Assembly: GCA_038207625.1 (NCBI GenBank)
Contig: JBBQZO010000043.1
Span: forward strand, 1-44,220
Direction of reading: 5' to 3'
Length of the DNA: 44,220 bases
From: JBBQZO01 sp038207625
Lineage (GTDB): Bacteria > Pseudomonadota > Gammaproteobacteria > Burkholderiales > Burkholderiaceae_D
The translations under genes were made by a program, and so were the position numbers. The notes beneath the pieces are model-generated. The model saw only the letters and a list, made by a program, of their open reading frames with translations. It was not told the origin of the DNA and made no database searches. This document shows positions 33,228 to 41,620 of the stretch, piece by piece; the stretch's first letter is position 1; the number at the start of each line of letters is the position of its first letter.

Positions 33228-33330
33228 GAGACTGTTGTAGTACCGAGCGGGCAGCGTTTGCCCGCGTGTTTAACCCCATCCTATACTGGGCGAAAGCAGC
33301 GCCAGCACGATGGTTTATGGAGTCCTAAAA

Positions 33331-33714
33331 ATGAATCTGATTCAACAACTTGAGCAAGAAGAAATTGCCCGTCTGGGCAAGACTATTCCTGATTTCGCAC
33401 CTGGCGATACCGTTATCGTCAGCGTCAACGTCGTCGAAGGCACGCGCAAGCGCGCCCAGGCGTACGAAGGCGTCGTCATCTCCCGTCGCAACCGTGGCCT
33501 GAACTCGAACTTCATCGTTCGCAAGATCTCGTCCGGCGAAGGCGTCGAGCGTACCTTTCAGCTGTATTCCCCGCTGATCGCGTCGATCGAAGTCAAGCGT
33601 CGCGGTGACGTCCGTCGCGCCAAGCTGTACTATCTGCGTGAGCGTTCGGGTAAATCGGCGCGTATCAAAGAAAAACTGCCTATGCGTCGCGTCGCAGCAA
33701 AAACCGCTGCGTAA
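33331..33714 (+). CDS. rplS: 50S ribosomal protein L19
   Basis: A 127-residue L19: MNLIQQLEQEEIARLGKTIP, then PGDTVIVSVNVVEGTRKRAQAYEGVVI and GVERTFQLYSPLIASIEVKRRGDVRRAKLYYLRERSGKSARIKEKL. The ATG at 33331 has GGAG eight bases upstream, so the ATG at 33310 is not used. It is the last gene of the operon, with a terminator behind it. Confidence 0.99.
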   Translation: MNLIQQLEQEEIARLGKTIPDFAPGDTVIVSVNVVEGTRKRAQAYEGVVISRRNRGLNSNFIVRKISSGEGVERTFQLYSPLIASIEVKRRGDVRRAKLYYLRERSGKSARIKEKLPMRRVAAKTAA

Positions 33715-33756
33715 TCAGCGATTGCGTTGTACCAAGGGGCGCCTCCGGGCGTCCCG

Positions 33757-33783
33757 AAAAGGCATCCACGGATGCCTTTTTTC
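33757..33783 (+). terminator. Intrinsic terminator of the rpsP-rplS operon
   Basis: AAAAGGCATCC and GGATGCCTTTTTT fold around a tiny loop. The stem ends in T6, 43 bases after the rplS stop. Confidence 0.9.
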
Positions 33784-33809
33784 GTTTTATGCGCCCCTGT
33801 TTTCCCGTT

Positions 33810-33824
33810 GGAGGTAGTATCTTG
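33810..33824 (+). promoter_or_regulatory. SD GGAGG deciding a TTG start
   Basis: GGAGG (33810-33814) lies seven bases before TTG (33822-33824). The in-frame ATG at 33789 sits right after the rplS terminator with no SD, so TTG is the better start of the Nudix gene. Confidence 0.75.
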
Positions 33825-34487
33825 GCCACCTTGCCTTTCGATCCAAAGCAATTGCCGGTAGAGCTGATCGGCGGCGAGGCGGCGCTTGCGCCCGAGCGCC
33901 TGATGGCCGACTGGCTGCGTCAGCGCTTTGCCGCGCCGCAGCACTGGGCGCCCGAACTGCTGGACGATGTGCATGGCGAGCGCGCCGAGGCAACGGCGGC
34001 GGCGGTGCTGATCCCGCTGGTGCTGCGCGCGGACGGCCTGACGCTGCTGCTGACCCAGCGCACCTTGCACCTGACCGACCACGCGGGCCAGATCAGTTTT
34101 CCCGGCGGGCGCGCCGAACACAGCGACGCCTCACCCGTCGAGACGGCGCTGCGCGAAACGGAGGAGGAGGTCGGGCTGTCGCGCCGCCACATCGAAGTGA
34201 TCGGCACCATGCCCGACTACTACACCGGCACCGGTTACCGGGTCACGCCGGTGGTGGGCCTGGTGGCGCCGCCGTTTGAGCTCAATGCCGACCCGTCCGA
34301 AGTGGCGGAAATTTTCGAAGTACCGCTGGTGTTTCTGATGGATGGCATGAACCACCAGCGCATGTCGTTCGAGATGCCCTCCGGCGCCGGGCGGCGCACC
34401 TTCTACGCGATGCCGTATCAGCGCCACTTCATCTGGGGCGCCACGGCCGGCATGCTGCGTAATCTGTTCCACTTCCTGCGCGCCTGA
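33822..34487 (+). CDS. CoA pyrophosphatase-type Nudix hydrolase (NudL-like)
   Basis: A 221-residue Nudix enzyme. The Nudix helix is complete: GGRAEHSDASPVETALRETE followed by EEVGL. It is preceded by the CoA-pyrophosphatase signature LLLTQRTLHLTDHAGQISFPGG, and followed by PDYYTGTGYRVTPVVGLV. It should split CoA and its derivatives into phosphopantetheine and 3',5'-ADP. The TTG start (33822) is supported by a strong GGAGG seven bases upstream. It stands between a terminator and the CobD-like gene. Confidence 0.93.
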   Translation: MATLPFDPKQLPVELIGGEAALAPERLMADWLRQRFAAPQHWAPELLDDVHGERAEATAAAVLIPLVLRADGLTLLLTQRTLHLTDHAGQISFPGGRAEHSDASPVETALRETEEEVGLSRRHIEVIGTMPDYYTGTGYRVTPVVGLVAPPFELNADPSEVAEIFEVPLVFLMDGMNHQRMSFEMPSGAGRRTFYAMPYQRHFIWGATAGMLRNLFHFLRA

Positions 34488-34568
34488 GGCGCAATAAGTT
34501 TGATTCCCGCACTGCTCTGCGTTATCGTAGCGGGCATTGCGGTAATGCTTTAACAAAAAGGACGTTCG

Positions 34569-35528
34569 ATGACTTTTCTTTCCATTCTTTGCGCGCTGCT
34601 CATCGAGCAACTCAAACCCCTGCGCGCAGACAATCTGATCTACGCCGAAATCAAGGGCTTCGCCACGCGCATGGAAGGCTGGTTCAACGCCGGTCACGCG
34701 CGCCACGGCCGGCACGGCTGGCTGTTGATGATGGCCGCGCTGATGCTGCCCACGGCGCTGATCTACGGCGTGCTGATCCACTTCAAGCTGCCGCTGGTAG
34801 CGTTCGCGTGGAATATCCTGATCGTCTATCTGACGCTGGGCTTTCGCCACTACAGCCACTATTTCACCTCGATCCAGATCGCGCTCAACGCGGGCGACGA
34901 GGCGACCGCGCGCAGCCTGCTGGCCGAATGGACCAAAGTTGACACGGTGGGCATGGAGACGTCCGAGATCGCCCGTCTGGCGGTGGAAAAATCCTTGGTG
35001 ACGACGCATCGCAATGTGTTTGGCGTGTTCTTCTGGTTCCTGATGCCGCTCGGTCCGGCCTGCGCTGTGATGTACCGGGTGGCCGAATACCTGGCGCGCG
35101 CCTGGAACGAGCCTGAGCACATGCGCAATGAAGAATTCGGCGGCTTTGCCGCGCGCGCCTTCTACTGGATCGACTGGGTGCCGGTACGCCTGACGGCGAT
35201 CGCGTTCGCCGTGGTGGGCAATTTCGAGGACGCCATTTACGCCTGGCGCAATTTCGCGCACCGCTGGCAGGACGAGGCGATCGGCATCATCTTGTCGGCC
35301 GGCGGCGGCGCGATGGGTGTGCGGCTGGGCACGCCGAACGAATATGCGTCGAAGGTGCTGCCGGTGGACGCGGCCACGGTCGACTCGAGCGACAACGAGG
35401 CGGACGTGCTGCCGGGCGAAGAACCGACGGTGCGCGCTTTGCAAAGCACGGTCGGGCTGGTATGGCGCGCGCTGTTGTTGTGGATGATGTTGTTGCTGTT
35501 GCTGTCGGGCGCCGTCTGGCTCGGCTAA
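34569..35528 (+). CDS. CobD/CbiB-family membrane protein
   Basis: A 319-residue membrane protein with segments near the N-terminus, at about 49-65, 77-96 and 151-170, and at the very C-terminus (ALLLWMMLLLLLSGAVWL). The RHYSHYFTSIQIALNAGDEATARSLLAEW and GFAARAFYWIDWVPVRLTAIAFAVVGNF blocks are typical of the CbiB-related family often found in betaproteobacteria. True CbiB makes cobinamide, but no other cobalamin gene is near, so a different role (AmpE-like signalling) is possible. A good promoter is not visible. Confidence 0.88.
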   Translation: MTFLSILCALLIEQLKPLRADNLIYAEIKGFATRMEGWFNAGHARHGRHGWLLMMAALMLPTALIYGVLIHFKLPLVAFAWNILIVYLTLGFRHYSHYFTSIQIALNAGDEATARSLLAEWTKVDTVGMETSEIARLAVEKSLVTTHRNVFGVFFWFLMPLGPACAVMYRVAEYLARAWNEPEHMRNEEFGGFAARAFYWIDWVPVRLTAIAFAVVGNFEDAIYAWRNFAHRWQDEAIGIILSAGGGAMGVRLGTPNEYASKVLPVDAATVDSSDNEADVLPGEEPTVRALQSTVGLVWRALLLWMMLLLLLSGAVWLG

Positions 35529-35540
35529 CAGCTTGGCGTG

Positions 35541-35561
35541 GCGCCCCCGGATGCGGGGCGC
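35541..35561 (+). terminator. Hairpin after the CobD-like gene, no T-run
   Basis: GCGCCCC and GGGGCGC form a 7-bp GC stem around a 7-base loop, 12 bases after the stop. Without a T-run it is only a possible terminator. Confidence 0.4.
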
Positions 35562-35640
35562 TGTCACTGGCGCGCCCGGATGGGCAGGGCAGCGCTGCGC
35601 CGCCGGGGCCGTAAGCCTCGTCCTCAACTCTTCTATAAGA

Positions 35641-35646
35641 TATAAT
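35641..35646 (+). promoter_or_regulatory. -10 box (TATAAT) upstream of the DUF3579 gene
   Basis: An exact TATAAT in an AT-rich patch (TTCTATAAGATATAATACC), 85 bases before the chosen ATG. The -35 position has no good match. Confidence 0.5.
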
Positions 35647-35731
35647 ACCGAGGAACGCCAGAACACGCTTCACCAGCCCAGCCACCGTGCCGGGATCATC
35701 CACGCAGCAATCTTGTTTCACATGCCACCCT

Positions 35732-36076
35732 ATGGCCTCGCATCCTCATCCCGATAAAGAACTCGCCGGCGAGTCGTTTATTCTCGGCATCACCAGCAAT
35801 GGCAAACAGTTCCGTCCCAGCGACTGGGCCGAGCGCCTGTGCGGGGTGATGTCGTGCTTTCGGCCCGACGGTGCTGGCGGTCCCAACGCGCATCTGCAGT
35901 TTTCGCCCTATGTGCGTCCGACCATCGTCAACGGCGTCAAGGCTGTCGTCGTCAAGCATCAGTTGAAGGGTTTCGAGCCGCTGGCCTACCACTTCGTCAT
36001 CGACTTCGCCAAAGACAACGACCTGCAGGTGGTGGACGCCTGCTTCCTGCCTTATCCCGGCGACCCGCAAGCGTAA
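35732..36076 (+). CDS. DUF3579 family protein
   Basis: A 114-residue cytoplasmic protein. The block SFILGITSNGKQFRPSDWAERLCGVMSCF, followed by SPYVRPTIVNGVKAVVVKHQLKGFEPLAYHFVIDFAKDNDLQV, is the DUF3579 pattern seen widely in betaproteobacteria. Function unknown. The ATG at 35732 is chosen because residues before it (from a GTG at 35687) do not look like part of the family. No strong SD is visible. Confidence 0.85.
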   Translation: MASHPHPDKELAGESFILGITSNGKQFRPSDWAERLCGVMSCFRPDGAGGPNAHLQFSPYVRPTIVNGVKAVVVKHQLKGFEPLAYHFVIDFAKDNDLQVVDACFLPYPGDPQA

Positions 36077-36189
36077 TCCCCCATTGTGCCCGGCGCCGCC
36101 TTGCGTGCGCTCAAGCTGCCTGCGCCTGTGCGGCGCTAGCGTTGCTTGTCTGCGCGCGCCATTGCGCGTGGCCTGACCGGGAGAATGCC

Positions 36190-36639
36190 ATGCATATCGG
36201 GGAAATCTGTACCTTGCAAGCGGTCTATTGCAAGCGCAACGACACGGTGCAACACGCGGCGCTGCTCATGCGCAACCACCATGTGGGCGACGTGATCGTC
36301 GTCGAGCAACCCAACGGCGAACGCCTGCCTGTCGGCATCGTGACCGACCGCGACATCGTCATTTCAGTGATCGCGCTCGGGCTCGACCCGTCGAGCCTGC
36401 AGGTGGGCGACATCATGGGCGACAAGCTGATGACGGTCACCGAGGGCGAGGACGTCTACCAGACCATCGAGCGCATGCGCTACGAGGGCATCCGGCGCCT
36501 GCCGGTGGTGAACGCGCTGGGCGGGCTGTCGGGCATCGTCAGCGTCGACGACCTGCTTGAATTTCTGGCCGAGGAAATGAGCGAATTGTCGCGCATCAGC
36601 GCGCGCCAGCAAGCGCACGAGAAGGCCACGCGCCAATAG
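36190..36639 (+). CDS. Two-CBS-domain protein
   Basis: A 149-residue protein made of a CBS pair: residues about 5-60 (RNDTVQHAALLMRNHHVGDVIVVE ... VGIVTDRDIVISVI) and about 75-130 (MTVTEGEDVYQTIERMRYEGIRRLPVV ... GIVSVDDLLEFLAEE). CBS pairs bind adenine nucleotides such as AMP or ATP and act as energy sensors. No catalytic domain is attached. The frame opens far upstream, but GGGAGA before the ATG at 36190 and the start of the first CBS motif fix this start. Confidence 0.92.
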   Translation: MHIGEICTLQAVYCKRNDTVQHAALLMRNHHVGDVIVVEQPNGERLPVGIVTDRDIVISVIALGLDPSSLQVGDIMGDKLMTVTEGEDVYQTIERMRYEGIRRLPVVNALGGLSGIVSVDDLLEFLAEEMSELSRISARQQAHEKATRQ

Positions 36640-36732
36640 CGCGGTGCACGGGCGCGCAATCGGGCCCGCAAAGCAAAACGGCGCAGCCCGCAGGCTCCGC
36701 CGTTCTGTCTGCGCATCGCTGCGCGTGTTGCT

Positions 36733-39219
36733 TTATGGGACGGTGACAGTATTACCTTGCAAGGTGACTGCGCCGATGCGGGTCAACATGCGCCCGTTAG
36801 CGACGGCGCCGGTGGCCAGCGAGATCGACTGATCGGCCAGAATCGTGCCGTTGAAGATCGACGTCACGCCCAGCGTGGCCGAGGTGCCGACCGCCCACAC
36901 GATGTTGTTGGCGTCGGCGCCGCCAGCGAGGATGATCTGGCTGCCCGTGCCGGTGGTGAAGCTCGAACCCATCTTGAAGATCCAGTGCGCGTTCGGATTT
37001 CCCTGGGCGTCCAGCGTCAGCTTGCCCGATCCGGACAGACCCGACGAGGACGAATTGACATACAGGCCCGGTGCCAGTGTCAAGCCACCCAGGTCGCCCG
37101 GCAGCGCGATGGCGTCCAGCGAACGACCTTGCGCGTCATTGAAGGCCGCTGTCAGGTCCAGTTTGGCCTGGGCGGCGAGCGGATCGGCCGCATGGATGAT
37201 GCCGTTGACGATGCCTGGCGGGAAACCGTTGATGGTGCCCGTCGGGCTGGTGCCCAGGTTGCCGTTGATGATGGTGGCGCCAGTGTTGGTCACGCCGGAA
37301 CCGGACAGCACCGAATAGGATGACGCGCTGCGCAAATTGACGGCGGCCGGCCCGGCGGCCTGCACCGGAACGGTCAGCGAGGCGGTGAAGTTCCACACAT
37401 AGTCGCTGGGCGTGCCCGGTTGATTGCCGGCCAGTTTGTTGCCAGCCAGGTCGGTGACGTTCTGGCTGATGGTGGCCGTGTACAGCTCGCCGCCGATCAG
37501 GTTGCTAGTCGGCACGAAGGTCGCCGTGCTGCCCAGATAGCTGACCGTGCCCGACACCGGAATCGCACCGCGCTTGAGCGTGAAGGTGGCGCTGGTGATC
37601 GTCAAAGGCGCCATCGATTCGCTGAAGCTGGCGTTGATGGTCTTGTTGAGCGCGACGTCCAGCTCATTGTTGGCCGGATCGGTCAACGTGACAGTCGGCG
37701 CGGTGCTGTCGACTGCGCTGCCGGTGGTAAAGCTCCACGCGTAGTCGCTTGGCGCGGCGCCTTGGTTGCCGGCCAGTTGATTGCCGGCCAGATCGGTGAC
37801 GGCCTTGCTGATCGTGGCCGTGTAGAGCGTGTTGGCGAGCAGGTCGGCGGTTGGGTTGAAGCTGGCGGTTTGGCCCAGAAAGCTGACCGTGCCCGACACG
37901 GGCGTCGTGCCCTGTTTCAAAGTGAAGTTAGCGTTGGTCATTTTCAGGCCATCCATCGCTTCGCTGAAGGTCACAGCGAGGGTCTTGTTCACAGCCACGC
38001 CGACGGCGGCATTGGCCGGGTCGGTCAGGCTCACGACCGGTGCGGTGCTGTCGAGCGTGGCGCCGGTGGTGAAGCTCCACACGTAGTTGCCCGCTGCCGG
38101 GTACACGGCTTGATTGCCGGACAGCTTGTTGCCCGCCAAATCGGTCAGCGCGCTCGTCAACGTCATCGTGTACTTGGTGTTCGCAGTCAATGCGCTGGTG
38201 GGCGTGAACGTGGCGGCGGCGCCACTGTAGCTAACGCTGCCCGCAACCGGGGTGGCGCCGGCAGCGACGGTAAACGATTGCGTCGTCACGGTGCGCGCGT
38301 CAAGCGCTTCACTGAAAAAGGCGCCGATGCGGCTGTTGAGGCCCACGCCGGTGGCGCCGTTGGCGTTGATCGTCGAGGTGACCGTTGGCGGCAAGCTGTC
38401 GCCTGCTGCGCCGGTGGTGAAACGCCACACATAGTTGCTCGCCGCTGGGTACAGGCCTTGATTGCCGGACAGTTTGTTGTTGCCCGACAGGTCAGTCAGG
38501 TTGCTGCTCAGCGTAGCCGTGTAGACGGTGTTGGCGGCAAGTGCGGCAGCCGGCACGAAGGTCGCGGTGACGCCGCTGTAGCTCACTACGCCGGTCACCG
38601 GTGTGCTGCCTTGCATCAAGGTGAAGTTGCTCGCGTTGACCGTGCTGGGCATCATCGCTTCGCTGAACACGGCACTGATGGCCGCATTGGTGGCCACGCC
38701 GGTGGCGCCGTTGGCGCTGACCGTCGAGGTCACCGTGGGCGGAACCAGATCGGCCACGCCGCCGGTGGTGAAGGTCCACACGTAGTTGCTGATGGCCGGG
38801 AAGCTGCCCTGGTTGCCCGACAGCTTGCTGCCGCCCACGTCGCTGACGGCGCTGCTGACGGTGGCGGTGATGACGGTGGCAGCCGGCAGCGCGACATCCG
38901 GGGTGAAGGTGGCAGTCGCGCCGGTGTAGCTGACGGTCCCGCTGATCGGGGTGGTGCCGGGGCCGGTCAGCGTGAACGTCGTCGCGCTGATGCTGGCCGG
39001 ATTCATCGCCGTGCTGAAGGTGGCGCTAACTGGCTTGGTGACATCGACCGCCGCGGCGCTGTTGGCGGCCACGGTTGAGGTGATGGTGGGTGGCGTCGCG
39101 TCCAGACCCAGGATAGGGCCGCGGCCTTGACTGCCGCCGCCGCAGCCGGCCACCAGTGCGCTCATCAGTAGTGCGGAAAACCACATCAGCGGTCTTGCGC
39201 ATCGTTGCAAGTTCTTCAT
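36733..39219 (-). CDS. Lipoprotein with five Ig-like repeats and a DUF3494 ice-binding domain
   Basis: An 828-residue exported lipoprotein. The signal ends in a lipobox (LVAG-C26). Five tandem Big_5-type Ig-like domains of about 110 residues follow, each starting near PPTITSTV / APVVSLTDPAN and ending in NYVWSFTTGA. The C-terminal ~200 residues are DUF3494 (ice-binding protein family): SYSVLSGSGVTNTGAT, GDLGGLTLAPGLY, WIFKMGSSFTTGTG, WAVGTSATLG and the final GRMLTRIGAVTLQGNTV. In bacteria this module binds ice or serves as an adhesin tip, with the Ig repeats as a stalk. The repeats are similar at DNA level too. It is downstream of the OmpA gene on the same strand. Confidence 0.93.
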   Translation of the reverse strand: MKNLQRCARPLMWFSALLMSALVAGCGGGSQGRGPILGLDATPPTITSTVAANSAAAVDVTKPVSATFSTAMNPASISATTFTLTGPGTTPISGTVSYTGATATFTPDVALPAATVITATVSSAVSDVGGSKLSGNQGSFPAISNYVWTFTTGGVADLVPPTVTSTVSANGATGVATNAAISAVFSEAMMPSTVNASNFTLMQGSTPVTGVVSYSGVTATFVPAAALAANTVYTATLSSNLTDLSGNNKLSGNQGLYPAASNYVWRFTTGAAGDSLPPTVTSTINANGATGVGLNSRIGAFFSEALDARTVTTQSFTVAAGATPVAGSVSYSGAAATFTPTSALTANTKYTMTLTSALTDLAGNKLSGNQAVYPAAGNYVWSFTTGATLDSTAPVVSLTDPANAAVGVAVNKTLAVTFSEAMDGLKMTNANFTLKQGTTPVSGTVSFLGQTASFNPTADLLANTLYTATISKAVTDLAGNQLAGNQGAAPSDYAWSFTTGSAVDSTAPTVTLTDPANNELDVALNKTINASFSESMAPLTITSATFTLKRGAIPVSGTVSYLGSTATFVPTSNLIGGELYTATISQNVTDLAGNKLAGNQPGTPSDYVWNFTASLTVPVQAAGPAAVNLRSASSYSVLSGSGVTNTGATIINGNLGTSPTGTINGFPPGIVNGIIHAADPLAAQAKLDLTAAFNDAQGRSLDAIALPGDLGGLTLAPGLYVNSSSSGLSGSGKLTLDAQGNPNAHWIFKMGSSFTTGTGSQIILAGGADANNIVWAVGTSATLGVTSIFNGTILADQSISLATGAVANGRMLTRIGAVTLQGNTVTVP

Positions 39220-39328
39220 TATATGCTCCAGGTAGACATTTCATCGGGCGCCGAACGATTCGGCATGGCCGTTATTGTTGTTCTGTGGCGCGCGCCGCCG
39301 TTGCCGCGCGCGCCGGGTGCGGCCAGTG

Positions 39329-40471
39329 CTATTTCATGACGGTGCGGGTGCCGACCACTTCGACGGTGACGCGGCGATTCTTCATGCGCCCTTCGGCACT
39401 CTTGTTGTCGGCCACGGGCATCGATTCGCCCTTGCCTTCGGTGTAGACGCGGTTCGCTTCGATGCCTTTCGAGATCAGATACGCCTTGACCGCTTCGGCG
39501 CGGCGCACCGACAGCTTCATGTTGTACTCGGCGCTGCCGACCGAATCGGTATGGCCGACGGTGATCATCACTTCGGTGTTCATGCCCACCAGTTTGCCCA
39601 TCAAATCGTCGAGCGCTTGTTTGCCTTCCGGCTTGACGATCGCCTTGTCGAAATCAAACAGCGTTTCGGCCGAGAAGGTCATTTTTTCCGACACGGGCAC
39701 CGGCGCGGGAGCGGGCGGGGCGACCGGCACTGGTGCCGGGGCCGGCGTAGGCGCGACCTCGGCCACGACCGGCGCGGGAGCGGCTGCCTTGGCGGCCGGA
39801 CGGCCCAGCTTGTAGACCAGGCTCACCGACAGCAGGTCGACGTCGCCGCGATTGCCGATCGCATCGTTGACGCGATAGCGCTCGAGTTCGCCGCGCACGG
39901 CCAGCGCTTCGGTGAATTGATAGTCGATGCCCAGTCCGATCTTCGGTCCCAGCTTGCGCGTGTGGGATGAGGGATTGGTCACCGCCAGCAGGCGGTCGCC
40001 GCTGAAGTGGGTACTGGCGTCGGCGTAGTTGGCGCCCAGGCGCGCGTAGATGCCCAAGCGCTGCGACAGCGGCATGCGCGCCAGCAGGTCCAGGTTCAGC
40101 GCGCGGAACTTGGCGTCGCCGTTGAGCGTGCCGGCCGGCGTGGTGGTCGCATTGAAACCGAAGCGGCCCAGGTCGACGTAGCCCGCTTCGACGGCGAAAT
40201 TGCTGTTGAGCTGCTTGCCCAGGAACAGCTTGTAGGCCGTTTCGCGTTCGTTGCTGGAAAATGCCACGCTGGTCGCGCCGCCGGCGCTGAGGGCGCGCAC
40301 CAGGCGGTCTTGATCGATGGTCGCTTTTGAGCGGCCGATGCCGGCACCGATGTACCAGGCTGAATTGGCCCAATCCGGATTGCTCCAGTCGTCGTCGGCC
40401 ATGGCGAGCGGGCTGGCCAAAAGTGCGCAGCCGAGCAGGCTCAATGCACTAAAATTTGTTATTATTTTCAT
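39329..40471 (-). CDS. OmpA-family outer-membrane protein
   Basis: A 380-residue protein with signal peptide MKIITNFSALSLLGCALLASPLAMA. An eight-strand OmpA-like barrel region (about 35-215, starting WYIGAGIGRSKATID) is followed by a Pro/Ala/Val-rich linker (about 220-265). The C-terminal OmpA-like peptidoglycan-binding domain has FDFDKAIVKPEG and GHTDSVGSAEYNMKLSVRRAEAV, with the Asp and Arg that hold diaminopimelate. It bridges outer membrane and cell wall. GGAGA before the ATG (40471) sets the start; the longer frame upstream is rejected. The ice-binding-type gene follows after 109 bases and may be co-transcribed. Confidence 0.96.
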   Translation of the reverse strand: MKIITNFSALSLLGCALLASPLAMADDDWSNPDWANSAWYIGAGIGRSKATIDQDRLVRALSAGGATSVAFSSNERETAYKLFLGKQLNSNFAVEAGYVDLGRFGFNATTTPAGTLNGDAKFRALNLDLLARMPLSQRLGIYARLGANYADASTHFSGDRLLAVTNPSSHTRKLGPKIGLGIDYQFTEALAVRGELERYRVNDAIGNRGDVDLLSVSLVYKLGRPAAKAAAPAPVVAEVAPTPAPAPVPVAPPAPAPVPVSEKMTFSAETLFDFDKAIVKPEGKQALDDLMGKLVGMNTEVMITVGHTDSVGSAEYNMKLSVRRAEAVKAYLISKGIEANRVYTEGKGESMPVADNKSAEGRMKNRRVTVEVVGTRTVMK

Positions 40472-41360
40472 TACTTTCTCCAAAGGAGACGGGTTGGAAT
40501 GCAAGGGGGGGAATTCGCGCCGCGCGCCAGGGTCGGCCGTTGCGGTTGGGGCATCAGCAGCCCAGCGGGGTTGCTGTAGTTCGGACGATGTTGCTGTACT
40601 GAGGCAGGCTCGAGCTCCAGCCAGAAGTCGAGCGTGCGCGCGTTGATGATGTCGTGTCAATTGTGCGCAATGCGTTCGATTGCGACACTTGGGGTTCCGT
40701 TGTAAATATGCATCATTTCGATTAAGAATATTAAATCGACACAGAACAAAGCCGCAGCGACATTCCACCCCGACGCTGGACGGCATGTTTTTCGACCTCG
40801 ATGGCGCCGCCTGGCGGTTACCGGCGCACTAACAAGGCGGCGCGTCCAATTGAGAAAGCGTAGCGTAACAATCTGGCCGACAGTGCGACCTGATCTGCGT
40901 CACACGCTCGCTTGGTGGGACGTGGCGTGTCGCTGTGGCCGCGGGCGTTGGACCACCTGCCGCTGCCCGGTGCGCTGGACCGGTCGGTTGAATGGATCAA
41001 GGCGCTGGCTGAACGCTGTCCGACCGTTGGATCTGGGCAGGGCGACCTTTGCCGGCTGCCGGACGCCCACGAGGGCGCGGCGCGAGCGCTTCGAAACGGG
41101 CGTGGAGTGGGTAAATTGTCCACGAATCGACGATGATGCGTTACCCTTCGGCTGGGGGAATTTTTTCGGACCGGGTCGCGCATTGGCGCGCCACGGTCAG
41201 GCCACCTTGTCCGGCTCGAATAGGGTGCTGATCAATCACCGAAGTCGGTACAGGAAACGGCTGCGATCGCAAGCCGGACGGCCGGTGCCACAACGCCGGT
41301 GGCGGCAGCGACGCATGATGCACGATGCGCTAACAGTTTTATTTTGACTAGGACCAGTTT
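40472..41360. other. Gene-poor region, no gene recognised
   Basis: An 889-base stretch with several short frames on both strands, none with a recognisable domain or good start. It includes the promoter side of the OmpA gene, with an AT-rich patch at about 40700-40745. On the minus strand there is a TTGACA near 40658 without a matching -10. The part at 40850-41340 is GC-rich with shifting frames and may be a decayed gene. Confidence 0.5.
40719..40738. promoter_or_regulatory. Near-palindromic AT-rich site upstream of the OmpA gene
   Basis: CGATTAAGAATATTAAATCG has inverted CGATT/AATCG arms around an AT-rich centre, about 250 bases upstream of the OmpA start. It could be a regulator site or part of a promoter. 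No assignment is possible. Confidence 0.35.
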
Positions 41361-41618
41361 ATGAAGATCGTCATCGTCGGTGACGCCGCACGGACCGAGG
41401 CAGACGCCGTGTGCGCGCTGCCGTGCGCGCGCGCGCGCATCGACATCGGCCGCGTGCGCGCCGGCACATTGATCAACGGGGCGCCTGCGGCGGCGCCGAT
41501 AGGCGCCTGGCCACAACGCCGGGGCGCGCGCGCGTCCGAGGCGGGTTTTGACATCCCCCGTTTTCTCCGTGAACGCGAACGGCGCCAGTACGCCGGGCGC
41601 GCCACGGCGGAGTGCTGA
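41361..41618 (+). CDS. 85-residue hypothetical protein
   Basis: A short frame, MKIVIVGDAARTEADAVCAL at its start, then Ala/Arg-rich sequence, with no domain I recognise. Support comes from AGGA about 8 bases before the ATG, high third-position GC, and a stop (41616-41618) two bases before the epimerase ATG. It could be the first gene of the epimerase-nucleotidyltransferase operon, a remnant, or a chance frame in GC-rich DNA. Confidence 0.4.
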   Translation: MKIVIVGDAARTEADAVCALPCARARIDIGRVRAGTLINGAPAAAPIGAWPQRRGARASEAGFDIPRFLRERERRQYAGRATAEC

Positions 41619-41620
41619 AT

